From the NCBI GenBank assembly GCA_965200775.1, contig OZ241383.1, forward strand, positions 2,294,001 to 2,358,000: 64,000 nucleotides of DNA. Direction: 5' to 3'. This DNA is from Poriferisocius sp965200775 (GTDB lineage Bacteria > Actinomycetota > Acidimicrobiia > Acidimicrobiales > Bin134). The position numbers and the translations under genes are program-made. The notes under the pieces were generated by a model, which was given only the letters and a program-made list of their open reading frames with translations, had not been told where the DNA came from and searched no databases. Shown in pieces: positions 17,714 through 25,856 of this stretch (within the stretch, counting starts at the first letter, position 1; each line of letters starts with the position of its first letter).

Positions 17714-19558
17714 TTACTCGATCCAGGTCTCCCCGAGGAACGTCCTTCCGTTGAACACCTTCTCGTGCGAACCGCCCTCTGGCAGGGTCAAGGAGTCGAT
17801 GCCATGCACGTTGTCCTGGGTGGCTACCAGCCAGTTGGAGAAATAGAACCAGATGTTGTACACCCCGTCTGCGAAGGCCCGGTTCACCTCCTCGGCCAGC
17901 TCACGTCGCTCATCGAGGTCGGCGGTGTCGCGAGCCGCCTCGAGTGCAGCGTCGATCCGGGCGTCGTTTATGCGCCCGAAGTTGAGCGCTATACCGGAGC
18001 CGAACTTGCTGTGCCACCACACCCGCTCTGCGGTGATGTCGTAGCCACCGTGGTTGCGCCACAAGAACGCTGTGAACAGGCCGAACACGGCGTCGGTGAT
18101 CAGCTCCGCCTGGTCAACCTGGGTGATGGACACGTCTAGCCCGCACTCACCCCACATGCCCGCGATCAGCTCGGTGTTGAGCAAGTTGGCTGGGTCGATG
18201 GTGGTTCCGATCTCGACGCTGTCGATTCCAAGACCGTCGATGGTGGCCCGCCCGGCATCAGGGTCATAGCCGGGAAAACCGGGATCATCCAGGTATCCCG
18301 GCGTGCCGGGGGAGAACGGGCCATCAGCCGGTGGCTGACCATCCCAACGAAGGTTGTTGAACGTCTGCCGGTCGGTGCATTGAGCCAACGCCCGCCGGAA
18401 CTCCACGTTGTCGAACGGGGGCCTCGAGACGTTGAACATCAGATAAGTGGGCTCGGAATACCGCTCGGCCTGCCAGTGGGTCTTGAACTGCTCGTTGTAC
18501 TCGTCCACCCGCAGCCCGGTGTTCACAACGCTGGCATCCAAGTCACCTGCCTGTAGAGCGGCGAAACGGCCATCGGTGTCGGGAATGGGGCGGAACTCGA
18601 TGGCATCGAGGTAGGGGAGCTGACGCCCCTCGGCATCGGTACGCCAGTAGTTGGGATTGCGAACCAAACGGGTCACCTCATTGGGGATCCACTCCTCCAA
18701 CATGAACGGACCGGTACCGATGGGATTACGGGTTGATTCCTCCGGGCCCAAATCGTGCATCGAAGGCGAGGTGAGGTATCCGAGGTGCGAGGTCAGGTAG
18801 TTGGGGAAGGTGGCCTGGGGACCGGCGGTTTCGATCCTCACGCTGAGGTCATCCACCACCTCCATGGACACCACCTCCAGATCACTCCAGGCGATGCCGG
18901 TGAGGGTGCCCGCTCCCAATGCTTCGAAGTGACGCTTGAGCGCTGCCCCGTCGGCCGGTGTGCCGTCGTGGAAGGTGATGCCGGGACGCATGGTCATCAC
19001 CCACTCGGTGTAGTCGTCGTTTGGGGTCATGCTCTCCAGGATCAACGGCAGGGCCTCACCGTCTTCCCCCTCAACGGTCAGCGTCTCGTACAGCGCCCGG
19101 AACAGGATCAGACCGGACACAGCGGCCTGGGCGTTGACCGGGTTCAGCCCGTTGGTGGTCTCGGCCTCCAAGCCGAACACCAAAGTGCCGCCGTACTGGG
19201 GTTCCCGTGCGGCGGGAGCGGCAGTGGCCTCGGGAGCAGAGGTGGCCTCGGCCGATCCGGAGGAACCGTCGTCGTCACTGCCGCTGCTGCCATCATCTCC
19301 ATCACCGCTACCACCATCGCCGCCGTCGTCGCCGGCATCGCTGCTGCTGCCGCCATCGCCCCCGTCGTCGCTGGGAGCCGGTGAGTTGTCATCACTCCCC
19401 GAGGGGGCCGCAGGAGCCGCCGTGGCCTCGGCGGCCACACCATCGTCCCCATCGTCGTCGTTCCCACCTCCACACGCCGAGGCGACCAGCGCCAGTGTGC
19501 AGAGCAAAGCGAGCAATCGCCACCGAGCCGACCTTGAAACCAATCCGAGGCTGAACAT
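17714..19558 (-). CDS. ABC transporter substrate-binding lipoprotein (family 5), copy 2
   Basis: A 614-residue paralogue of the preceding gene with the same layout: signal peptide, lipobox-like VASAC, acidic Gly/Ser/Asp linker and SBP_bac_5 fold. Protein identity to copy 1 is high but patchy, with long identical stretches next to diverged ones, for example GPQATFPNYLTS against GRSVATLPNWFTS. The ATG follows GAGGGGTACGTACC. As the first gene of the four-gene transport unit it probably carries the promoter. The two copies may differ in ligand preference, since diverged parts include segments lining the expected ligand cleft. Confidence 0.9.
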   Translation of the reverse strand: MFSLGLVSRSARWRLLALLCTLALVASACGGGNDDDGDDGVAAEATAAPAAPSGSDDNSPAPSDDGGDGGSSSDAGDDGGDGGSGDGDDGSSGSDDDGSSGSAEATSAPEATAAPAAREPQYGGTLVFGLEAETTNGLNPVNAQAAVSGLILFRALYETLTVEGEDGEALPLILESMTPNDDYTEWVMTMRPGITFHDGTPADGAALKRHFEALGAGTLTGIAWSDLEVVSMEVVDDLSVRIETAGPQATFPNYLTSHLGYLTSPSMHDLGPEESTRNPIGTGPFMLEEWIPNEVTRLVRNPNYWRTDAEGRQLPYLDAIEFRPIPDTDGRFAALQAGDLDASVVNTGLRVDEYNEQFKTHWQAERYSEPTYLMFNVSRPPFDNVEFRRALAQCTDRQTFNNLRWDGQPPADGPFSPGTPGYLDDPGFPGYDPDAGRATIDGLGIDSVEIGTTIDPANLLNTELIAGMWGECGLDVSITQVDQAELITDAVFGLFTAFLWRNHGGYDITAERVWWHSKFGSGIALNFGRINDARIDAALEAARDTADLDERRELAEEVNRAFADGVYNIWFYFSNWLVATQDNVHGIDSLTLPEGGSHEKVFNGRTFLGETWIE

Positions 19559-19633
19559 GGTACGTACCCCTCATGTAGCGGTAGCCACCACGGTACTCCA
19601 GGCCCGGCAAATGCCGCTTGGAAACCTCCGGCT

Positions 19634-20626
19634 TCAGAACCTCAGTTCGGGTGCCAGGTATACCTCCCGGATCCGGTCCTGGAATTCGGTGCTGGTCAAG
19701 GCGTCGGGGCCATCGGGGACCACCACTCCCCGCCGGGCGCAGTCGTCGGCCAGCGTGGAGATGAGCGTGGACTCGTCGAGGTCGTCCAGATGCCGGTCGT
19801 ACACGTCGGCCTCCTCGTCGTCGGTGAACACGAACGCCTTCCACGACAGCGACACCCGAACCTCGTCAAAGGCGTGGTACACCGTTTCGTGACCCGGCTC
19901 GTCCACCACCCACTTCCTGTTTGGGGTGAGGGTGATGGTGGTATCAAAGCCGTATTTGGCGTAGTCGGCCTCGGCACCGATGGGCTCCACCCGATGGGGC
20001 ATGAAGTCGTTGTCGCCCATCACCCCGTAGTTGTAGGGCGGGTTCACCGTCACGGCGTCCCCATCCCACCCGTGAGGCCAGTAGGTGAACTCTCCCCCCG
20101 AGCCCTCGTAGTACCAGACCACCGCGGTGGCGATGCGCACTCGCCAGCGGTCGAAGCACCCCGAGTGCAGCATGCAGTTGAGCAGCCAGGTGGGATAGCG
20201 ATCCCGGCCCACGCCGCGAAAAGCTGGGATGTCGGTGTGACGGGCGTACTGCCCGCTGGGGGCGTTGATGTTCACATAGGTGAAGTAGGGGCGCACGATC
20301 TCGGCGTTGTAGAGCCGGCGGGCGGCGTCAAAAAATCGGGGGTTGTTGACGATGGTGTCCGCTCCCACCACCGCCTGCTCCTCCGCGCCCCACGTGGTAC
20401 GGAACACCGGAGGGATGCGGGGCTCGCCGTTCACCACCTCGACGAACGGCGGTACGTTGCCGGTGCGGGCCCCGGCCCGTAGCGAGGCCCGGCTCTCGGC
20501 GAACTCGTCGCCGGCCAGGGTCAGCGGGTGGGGCGACTGGCGTTCGAGCACTCCCAGAAGCACATCGGGGTCTTCCAGGGCCTGGTCCATGATGACCGGA
20601 GGCCGGGGTAGCGTGGTGGTGCGCAT
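19634..20626 (-). CDS. Putative Fe(II)/2-oxoglutarate oxygenase-like protein
   Basis: A 330-residue protein with a likely double-stranded beta-helix core. An iron-binding facial triad can be proposed: His130 and Asp132 in QYARHTDIPAF, and His211 in DFMPHRVEPIG, with a distal Arg in EVRVSLSWK near 263. Around it lie several Trp/Tyr-rich strands (YYEGSGGEFTYWPHGWDG). I do not recognise a named family and its substrate is unknown. It is divergent from the UGSC selenoprotein gene (91 bases between). The N-terminal 80 residues do not resemble the oxygenase core. Confidence 0.55.
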   Translation of the reverse strand: MRTTTLPRPPVIMDQALEDPDVLLGVLERQSPHPLTLAGDEFAESRASLRAGARTGNVPPFVEVVNGEPRIPPVFRTTWGAEEQAVVGADTIVNNPRFFDAARRLYNAEIVRPYFTYVNINAPSGQYARHTDIPAFRGVGRDRYPTWLLNCMLHSGCFDRWRVRIATAVVWYYEGSGGEFTYWPHGWDGDAVTVNPPYNYGVMGDNDFMPHRVEPIGAEADYAKYGFDTTITLTPNRKWVVDEPGHETVYHAFDEVRVSLSWKAFVFTDDEEADVYDRHLDDLDESTLISTLADDCARRGVVVPDGPDALTSTEFQDRIREVYLAPELRF

Positions 20627-20716
20627 CGCCCTACCTTACGGCGCTCGGGCCGGCGACACCGTGGCAACAGGTGGATGCCGAAGCGCCGGGGTGGCACCGG
20701 GGCGTAAAGTGGCTTC

Positions 20717-21256
20717 ATGGAGACCACCGTCATACTGCTGCCCTGCGGGGAGGTTGACGAGCCGGCCCAGCCTCTGGCCATCCGGAAGGATTCCCTGGCC
20801 GGATCAGTGGTCGGCATCATCGACAACAACATGTGGCGCTCAATGGGCATCATGGCCGACGAGCTGTCGCGGAGATTGGTGGAGGAGGCCGGAGCGGTGG
20901 ATGTGGTGGTTCGCCCCAGCGGGCCGATGCAAGGCGCCGATCCCGAGCGCTACCAGCAGGAGATGGAGGCTTTCCACGCCGAGGTTGACGCCGTGATCAG
21001 CGGTTTGGGGAATTGAGGCTCGTGTACGGCGTGGTGTATCCACGCCAGCAGCACGCTGGAGAAGCTGGGCACCCCAGCTGTGGGCATGGTTACCGAGCAG
21101 TTCCGGGGGCTGGCCGAGGCCACCGCTCGCGGCCTACGGGTGGACGACCAGCCGATCATCATCCTGCCATCGGGGTACGACGAATGGGCTGAAGCCGATA
21201 TCCGGGCTGACATCGCCTCCCGTCTCGACGACATCGTGGCCGCGCTGGTTGCATGA
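20717..21256 (+). CDS. UGSC-family selenoprotein (in-frame UGA at 21014-21016)
   Basis: A 179-residue protein if UGA is read as selenocysteine at residue 100; a standard caller stops after 99 residues. Reading on gives U-GSCTAWCIHASS, then LGTPAVGMVTEQFRGLAE and a normal end at TGA 21254-21256. The U-G-S-C motif names a known redox selenoprotein family with Sec or Cys at this place. A perfect 7-bp hairpin (GGCGTGG/CCACGCC, loop TGTAT) begins 11 bases after the UGA. The stop overlaps the start of the next gene by ATGA, which supports translation to that point. Domain onset at METTVILLPCGEVDEPAQP also fits. The reaction is unknown; thiol/selenol redox chemistry is likely. Confidence 0.88.
21017..21046 (+). 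promoter_or_regulatory. Candidate bacterial SECIS hairpin of the UGSC gene
   Basis: The stem is GGCGTGG (21028-21034) with CCACGCC (21040-21046) and the loop is TGTAT (21035-21039). The apical loop starts 18 bases after the UGA, within the spacing known for bacterial SECIS elements, and holds a GU. The stem lies inside the coding sequence, as expected for SelB-dependent decoding. Confidence 0.75.
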
Positions 21257-22308
21257 CCCAACAGGTCGCAATCGAAGGCAGCCACGACGAGGTGGAGGCC
21301 TACCTGCATGAGCGGGGGATGACCGACGGGCTGCCGGTTATCCCCCCCACACCTGAGCGGGTTGCGGCCGCTGTGGCCGCGTCCGGGCTGGCCGGCGACC
21401 ATGTGGTGAGCAAGGTTCCACCGCTGAACGCACCTGCCACGGTGGAGAAGATCGCCGTCAACGCGGTGATGGCCGGTTGCGTTCCCGAGGTTATTCCGGT
21501 GCTCGTCGCCGCCATCGACGCCTTCTGCGACCCCGGGATGAACGCCCACGGCATCCAGACCACCACCAATCCGGTGGGACCGATGCTGCTGGTAAACGGC
21601 CCGATCCGTAACCGCCTGGGGTTCAACTACGGAGCCGGGTGCTTCGGGCCGGGATCGCGCACCAACGCCACGGTGGGCCGGGCCCTGCGACTGGCCCTGC
21701 TGAACATAGGCGGAGCCACCCCCGGAGAGGTGGACAAGGCGCCGCTGGGTTGGCCCGGCAAGGCCACCTCGATCTGCGTGGCCGAACACGAGGACGCCTC
21801 ACCCTGGCCGCCCTATCACACCGAGGTCGGTTTCGATGCCGGAGACGACGTGGTAACCGTGCTGGCCGTCAACGGGATGTGGCCCATCACCGACATGCAC
21901 CACGAGCCCGACCAAGTACTACACCATGTGACCCACGGGCTTGCCCTCAGCGGACCGTGCGGCGGAGCTGACGCTCCCAACCCGTTCAACACCGTGCTGG
22001 TTCTGAGTCCAGTGATTGCCGAGATGGTGGCCTCCCTGATGCCCACCAAACAAGAACTTAAGGAGCATTTGTTCGCCGAGGCCCGGGTGCCGCTCGACTT
22101 CTACCCCCACTATCGCCGCCAGGCCACCCGTGATGTGCTCGACGAGATGGGCGTCGCCATCGACGGCGACCGGGTGCCTATCGTCCCCTCACCCGACTAT
22201 TTCGTAATCGTGGTGGCCGGGGGAAGCGGGGGGCTCCAGTCGGCGGGATTGTCGTGCATGCTGGGTATGGCCACCAGCCGGGAGGTTCCCGCTGGCTCAA
22301 CCGCGTAG
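21253..22308 (+). CDS. Partner protein of the UGSC selenoprotein, function unknown
   Basis: A 351-residue protein whose ATG overlaps the UGSC stop (ATGA), so the two are translationally coupled. I recognise the family pattern near the N-terminus, GMTDGLPVIPPTPERV, which recurs in similar proteins, but no enzymatic name. Conserved-looking Cys residues appear in AGCVPEVIPV, GAGCFGPGSRTNATVGRA, SGPCGGADAPNP and LSCMLG, and there is a Gly-rich GGSGGLQSAG near the end. There is no signal peptide. Tight coupling suggests that it works on or with the selenoprotein, perhaps as the substrate-binding or second redox subunit. Confidence 0.75.
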   Translation: MTQQVAIEGSHDEVEAYLHERGMTDGLPVIPPTPERVAAAVAASGLAGDHVVSKVPPLNAPATVEKIAVNAVMAGCVPEVIPVLVAAIDAFCDPGMNAHGIQTTTNPVGPMLLVNGPIRNRLGFNYGAGCFGPGSRTNATVGRALRLALLNIGGATPGEVDKAPLGWPGKATSICVAEHEDASPWPPYHTEVGFDAGDDVVTVLAVNGMWPITDMHHEPDQVLHHVTHGLALSGPCGGADAPNPFNTVLVLSPVIAEMVASLMPTKQELKEHLFAEARVPLDFYPHYRRQATRDVLDEMGVAIDGDRVPIVPSPDYFVIVVAGGSGGLQSAGLSCMLGMATSREVPAGSTA

Positions 22309-22346
22309 CGCCGAGGGCGGCCCGGCGAATGGGGCCGTGAGTAGGG

Positions 22347-22613
22347 CTAGTGAACCTCGAGGCCGAGCTGCTCGAAGATCTCGGCTCGACGCTGCTCGTA
22401 GGTTTCCTCGTCCATCCCGCCCGCCTGATACTTCTCGCTCAGCAGGGCGAAATCCTCGTACAGCTCGGCTTCCGAGCGCCCGCCGATGGGATCCTCGCTC
22501 TCCTCGAACGGGTCCTCAATCTTCCCGTGGCGGCGAGCTTGCTTGGCTGCGGCTCGCTCCCGCTTGTTCTTCTCTCGCTGCCGCTTTTGGAAGCTCTCTG
22601 ATCCTCGACCCAT
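22347..22613 (-). CDS. Small conserved charged protein with SHOCT-like C-terminus
   Basis: An 88-residue protein beginning MGRGSESFQKRQREKNKRERAA, strongly basic for about 40 residues, then acidic. The last 40 residues (DFALLSEKYQAGGMDEETYEQRR) resemble a SHOCT-type short helical module. The ATG at 22613 is favoured over longer reads, which start in intergenic sequence. It may bind nucleic acid through the basic part, but that is inference. It converges on the UGSC partner gene (38 bases apart). Confidence 0.65.
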   Translation of the reverse strand: MGRGSESFQKRQREKNKRERAAAKQARRHGKIEDPFEESEDPIGGRSEAELYEDFALLSEKYQAGGMDEETYEQRRAEIFEQLGLEVH

Positions 22614-22797
22614 GGCTGTTCCTAGTAAAAAGTTGTCCGCGCAGAAGTTCCATTGTACGCCTCGCACCTGCGGTACTGACACATCCCCGGCCAACCCTGC
22701 CGTGGCGGCAGGCGGTTCACGGCTTCTGCCAATCCACCTGTGCTTTGCCACGGGGAAGGTGCCGACATGAGGCTACTGTCGGCATCGAGGAGGGATT

Positions 22798-23541
22798 CTG
22801 GACCGAGACTTCGCTGCCACCACCCTGAGGAGCCTGGGCCTCGACACCGGCGCCCGGATCCTGGCTGTTTGCGCCGGCACCGACGACTGGGAGCTGCTGG
22901 ACTCGCTGGGGTTCACCGACGTGGTCGTGTCGAACCTCGACCAGGCGTTCGCCGGGCCGGTTCCGGATGGTGTTTGGTCGTACCAGGACGCCCAGGCGCT
23001 GAGCTTCGACGACCGCTCGTTCGACTGGGTGTTCGTGTCCGAGGGGCTGCACCACTGCCGCTCTCCCCACCGGGCACTGGGTGAGATGTACCGGGTGTGC
23101 CGGACCGGAATCGTGGCCATCGAGGCCCGCTACAGCCTGCTGATGCGTTTGGCGGTGCGATTGGGGATGGCCGACACCTACGAGCTGGCCGCGGTAATCG
23201 ACCAGGGATACCGAACCGGCGGGTTGGACAACACCAGCGTTCCCAACCATGTGTACCGCTGGACCGAGGCCGAGGTGATCAAGACGCTGCGGTCGTTCGA
23301 TCCCACCGGTGAGCCTCGGGTGGAGTTCCGCTACGGCCTGCGCCTGCCCACCGCTGAGGCCACCGGGCGGCGGCGCCGGGTGGCGGGAAAGCTGGCCCGA
23401 CCGGTTCTCACCGCTCTGTGCGCCGTGTTCAAGCGCCAGCGCAACCAGCTCGCCGTGATCGCCCGCCGACCCACCGATCTGTTCCCCTGGCTGCACCGGA
23501 CAGAAGGCGACGTGCGCTTCAACCCCGACTACCGGGGCTGA
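22798..23541 (+). CDS. Class I SAM-dependent methyltransferase, non-canonical CTG start
   Basis: A 247-residue methyltransferase. Starting at the CTG at 22798 gives DRDFAATTLRSLGLDTGARILAVCAGTDDWELL, so SAM-binding motif I (ILAVCAGTDD) is complete. Motif DRSFDWVFVSEGLHH follows near 60-75. A strong AGGAGG (22788-22793) lies 4 bases before the CTG. The first conventional start, GTG at 22921, would remove motif I and is not credible, and TGA at 22768 limits the frame upstream. The C-terminal half (ALCAVFKRQRNQLAVIARRP) is basic. The substrate is unknown; methyltransferases of this kind often act on small metabolites or lipids. Confidence 0.72.
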   Translation: MDRDFAATTLRSLGLDTGARILAVCAGTDDWELLDSLGFTDVVVSNLDQAFAGPVPDGVWSYQDAQALSFDDRSFDWVFVSEGLHHCRSPHRALGEMYRVCRTGIVAIEARYSLLMRLAVRLGMADTYELAAVIDQGYRTGGLDNTSVPNHVYRWTEAEVIKTLRSFDPTGEPRVEFRYGLRLPTAEATGRRRRVAGKLARPVLTALCAVFKRQRNQLAVIARRPTDLFPWLHRTEGDVRFNPDYRG

Positions 23542-23590
23542 CCACCAGGCGTGGCACCGCCAATCGGGGGGAACCCCGGTCCAGATGCCC

Positions 23591-24373
23591 TCAGGCGGGA
23601 GGAACCCCGGTCAGGTTGCAGTCGGACAGAAGGCCGCCGTCGATGACGATGGCCTGCCCGGTGATGGCCGAGGACTCGTCGGAGGCCAAAAACAGCACCA
23701 GGTCGGCGATTTCAGTGGGCTTGATGGTGCGGCCCAGGGCGTGCATCTCGGAGATCTCGTCGTGGGTCTTGAGGCCGATACCCAACACCGAGTCGTACAT
23801 GGGCGTCTCCACCACTCCGGGGCAGATGGCGTTGACCCGGATGTTCTTGCGCCCCCACTCCACCGCTGCTGTGCGGGTCAGGTTGATCAGCCCGGCTTTG
23901 GCCGCGCAGTAGGGGGCGTTGCCCGGCGAGGCCACCATTCCGTACACCGACGAGGTGCTGATGATGGACCCGCCCCCCTGTGCGGCCATGTGGGGGATGG
24001 CCGCCTTCATGGCGTACATGGATGCGGTGAGCATCACCCGCAGACTGGCGTCCCAACCCTCGGGATCGAGGTCGGGGATGTAGCCGCCGGTGCTGGTGGC
24101 CGCATTGTTGAACAGCACGTCGATGCGGCCGAACTCCGACACCGTTCGCTCGACCGCAGCGGTCACGTCATCAAGCGAACCAACGTCGCAGTGCTGGTAC
24201 ACCGCCCGGGCCCCGCTCTCGGTCAGCTCGGCCACTAGCTTCTCGCCTGCCTCGTCAACCACGTCAACACCCACCACTGCGGCGCCTTTCTCGGCCAGTC
24301 GCCGCAGGGTGGCCATGCCGATCCCTCCGCTGGCACCGGTCACCAGCGCCACCTTTCCTTCCACTCTGCCCAT
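23591..24373 (-). CDS. SDR family NAD(P)-dependent oxidoreductase
   Basis: A 260-residue classical short-chain dehydrogenase. TGASGGIG (about 12-19) binds the cofactor, NNAATSTGG follows, the catalytic YCAAK is present with the Ser in STSSVYG, and the end GQAIVIDGG is standard. The ATG at 24373 follows AGGAGAG; a start at 24463 would add 30 non-homologous residues. Its acidic residue after strand 2 (VVGVDVVD) favours NAD over NADP. The substrate is unknown. Three further SDR genes lie in the window (25857, 32293, 49828), and they are not close duplicates. Confidence 0.9.
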   Translation of the reverse strand: MGRVEGKVALVTGASGGIGMATLRRLAEKGAAVVGVDVVDEAGEKLVAELTESGARAVYQHCDVGSLDDVTAAVERTVSEFGRIDVLFNNAATSTGGYIPDLDPEGWDASLRVMLTASMYAMKAAIPHMAAQGGGSIISTSSVYGMVASPGNAPYCAAKAGLINLTRTAAVEWGRKNIRVNAICPGVVETPMYDSVLGIGLKTHDEISEMHALGRTIKPTEIADLVLFLASDESSAITGQAIVIDGGLLSDCNLTGVPPA

Positions 24374-24511
24374 TGGTCTCTCCTGTTCGGTTGTGTTTTG
24401 CGAATGCTCTTGGTGTTGTTCCGGTTCCCCGGAAGCGACCCCCGGGGAACCCGGCCCACACATTACGGCCCGGGACTGGCTACCCGGTGGCCGGCTATGG
24501 CTACTGGCCTG

Positions 24512-25690
24512 TTACTGATCGGTCTCCGTTCGAAGCGGCGGCGGGGCCAGGGTGTCGTCGATGAGCACATGAACCACTGCGGTGAGTGCCTCCTGTTTCG
24601 ACGCCCCGTCGTTCAGCGCCTCCCGGTAGGTGGCGAGTTGCCGATCGGCCGAGGTGCCCCGCTCGCAGATGGTGAGCAGGTGCTCCATCTCCGTCACGCA
24701 GTCGAGCGCCTCGGCGTCGGGGCGGATGAGCTCGATCATGTGAGCCACGGCGTCGGCCACCGTCACGAGCCGGTCGCCGGCCAGATCGACGAGTTGGCCT
24801 TCGACCCCGTAACGCTGCGCCCTCCAGATGTTCTCCCCGATGAGGAAGTTGCCGAAATCGCGCCAGCCATGGCTGGCTTCCCTCAGTCGCCACAACATGC
24901 GCAGCAGGCAGGCGTAGGCCGCAGCGATGGCGACGGTGTCCTCCATGCGGGTGGGCAGGTCGGTGACCCGCATTTCCAGGGTGGGGTAGCGGTCGGAGGG
25001 TCGAATGTCCCACCAGACCTTGGTGGAATTCTCGATGACCCCGGCACGCACCAGGGCCTCGATCTGGCTCTGGTAGTCGGCCCACGAGGCGAACCGGGGA
25101 GGTAGACCGGTACGGGGCAGGGACCGGAAGACCGCTGTGCGGTAGCTGTGTAGTCCGCTGTCCTCGCCCTGCCAGAACGGCGACGAGGTGGAGAGCGCCA
25201 GCAGATGGGGCAGGAAGTACGTGACCTGGCCCATGAGATGAACCCTCAGCTCGGGATCATCGATGCCCACATGCACATGCAGCCCGGAGATGATGAGCTG
25301 TCTGGCCACGCCCTGCAGGTCGGTGGTCACGGCGTGGTAGCGCTCCTTGTCGGTGATCTGCAGCTCGTGGGGGAGAGCCGAGGGGTGGGTGGACGCGGCA
25401 ATCGGGACCAACCCGTGCTCGTCGGCGGCTTCGGTCACCGCCAGGCGCAGGAGCCCCACGTCGGCCCTCAGATGCCGCATGTCCTCACAGATTCCGGTGG
25501 CGATCTCAATCTGCGAGCTGAACAGCTCCGGGCTCACCTGACCATGGCGAAGCTCGGCCACTCGCTCGATCAGACCCGACGGCTGCTCCTTGACGAGCAC
25601 GCCGCTCTCCTGCTCGACAAGGAGGTACTCCTCTTCGATCCCGATGGTCCAGCTCGGCTCGGTGCTCACCTGCAAATGATGGCAGCCCAC
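24512..25690 (-). CDS. Carboxylate-amine ligase, GCS2 type (YbdK-like)
   Basis: A 392-residue enzyme of the glutamate-cysteine ligase 2 family. The hallmark WTIGIEEEYLLVEQESG lies at about 14-30, followed by SQIEIATGICEDMRHL, then AASTHPSA and HVHVGIDDPEL with conserved His and Asp ligands. These proteins make gamma-glutamyl amides, and some synthesise gamma-glutamylcysteine. The GTG at 25690 is the longest start. A second GTG at 25669 (VSTEPSWTIG) is equally possible and would give the length typical of the family. A four-copy 19-bp repeat lies immediately upstream. Confidence 0.88.
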   Translation of the reverse strand: MGCHHLQVSTEPSWTIGIEEEYLLVEQESGVLVKEQPSGLIERVAELRHGQVSPELFSSQIEIATGICEDMRHLRADVGLLRLAVTEAADEHGLVPIAASTHPSALPHELQITDKERYHAVTTDLQGVARQLIISGLHVHVGIDDPELRVHLMGQVTYFLPHLLALSTSSPFWQGEDSGLHSYRTAVFRSLPRTGLPPRFASWADYQSQIEALVRAGVIENSTKVWWDIRPSDRYPTLEMRVTDLPTRMEDTVAIAAAYACLLRMLWRLREASHGWRDFGNFLIGENIWRAQRYGVEGQLVDLAGDRLVTVADAVAHMIELIRPDAEALDCVTEMEHLLTICERGTSADRQLATYREALNDGASKQEALTAVVHVLIDDTLAPPPLRTETDQ

Positions 25691-25702
25691 CGCGCTCGGT
25701 TG

Positions 25703-25778
25703 CCCACTACATGGCTATGAGCTCACCAAATGGCAATGAGTCCACTACATGGCAATGAGTCCACTACATGGCTATGGC
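25703..25778. repeat. Four imperfect 19-bp tandem repeats upstream of the GCS2-type gene
   Basis: Units of 19 bases start at 25703, 25722, 25741 and 25760. They share a (T/C)CCACTACATGGC(A/T)ATGAG pattern, the second unit being the most diverged. On the reverse strand they sit 13 bases ahead of the longer start of the ligase gene, so they fall in its promoter or leader. Confidence 0.8.
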
Positions 25779-25856
25779 TTGCCGGGATAACGGCTGGCCC
25801 GGCTGGCCCCTCGACGACCGTTCCTCACCGGCCCGATTGGCACCAGCCTCGGGGGC

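Noticed and set aside
22921..23541. Methyltransferase starting at GTG 22921
   Set aside because: This start loses SAM motif I; the upstream CTG with a strong ribosome-binding site fits better.
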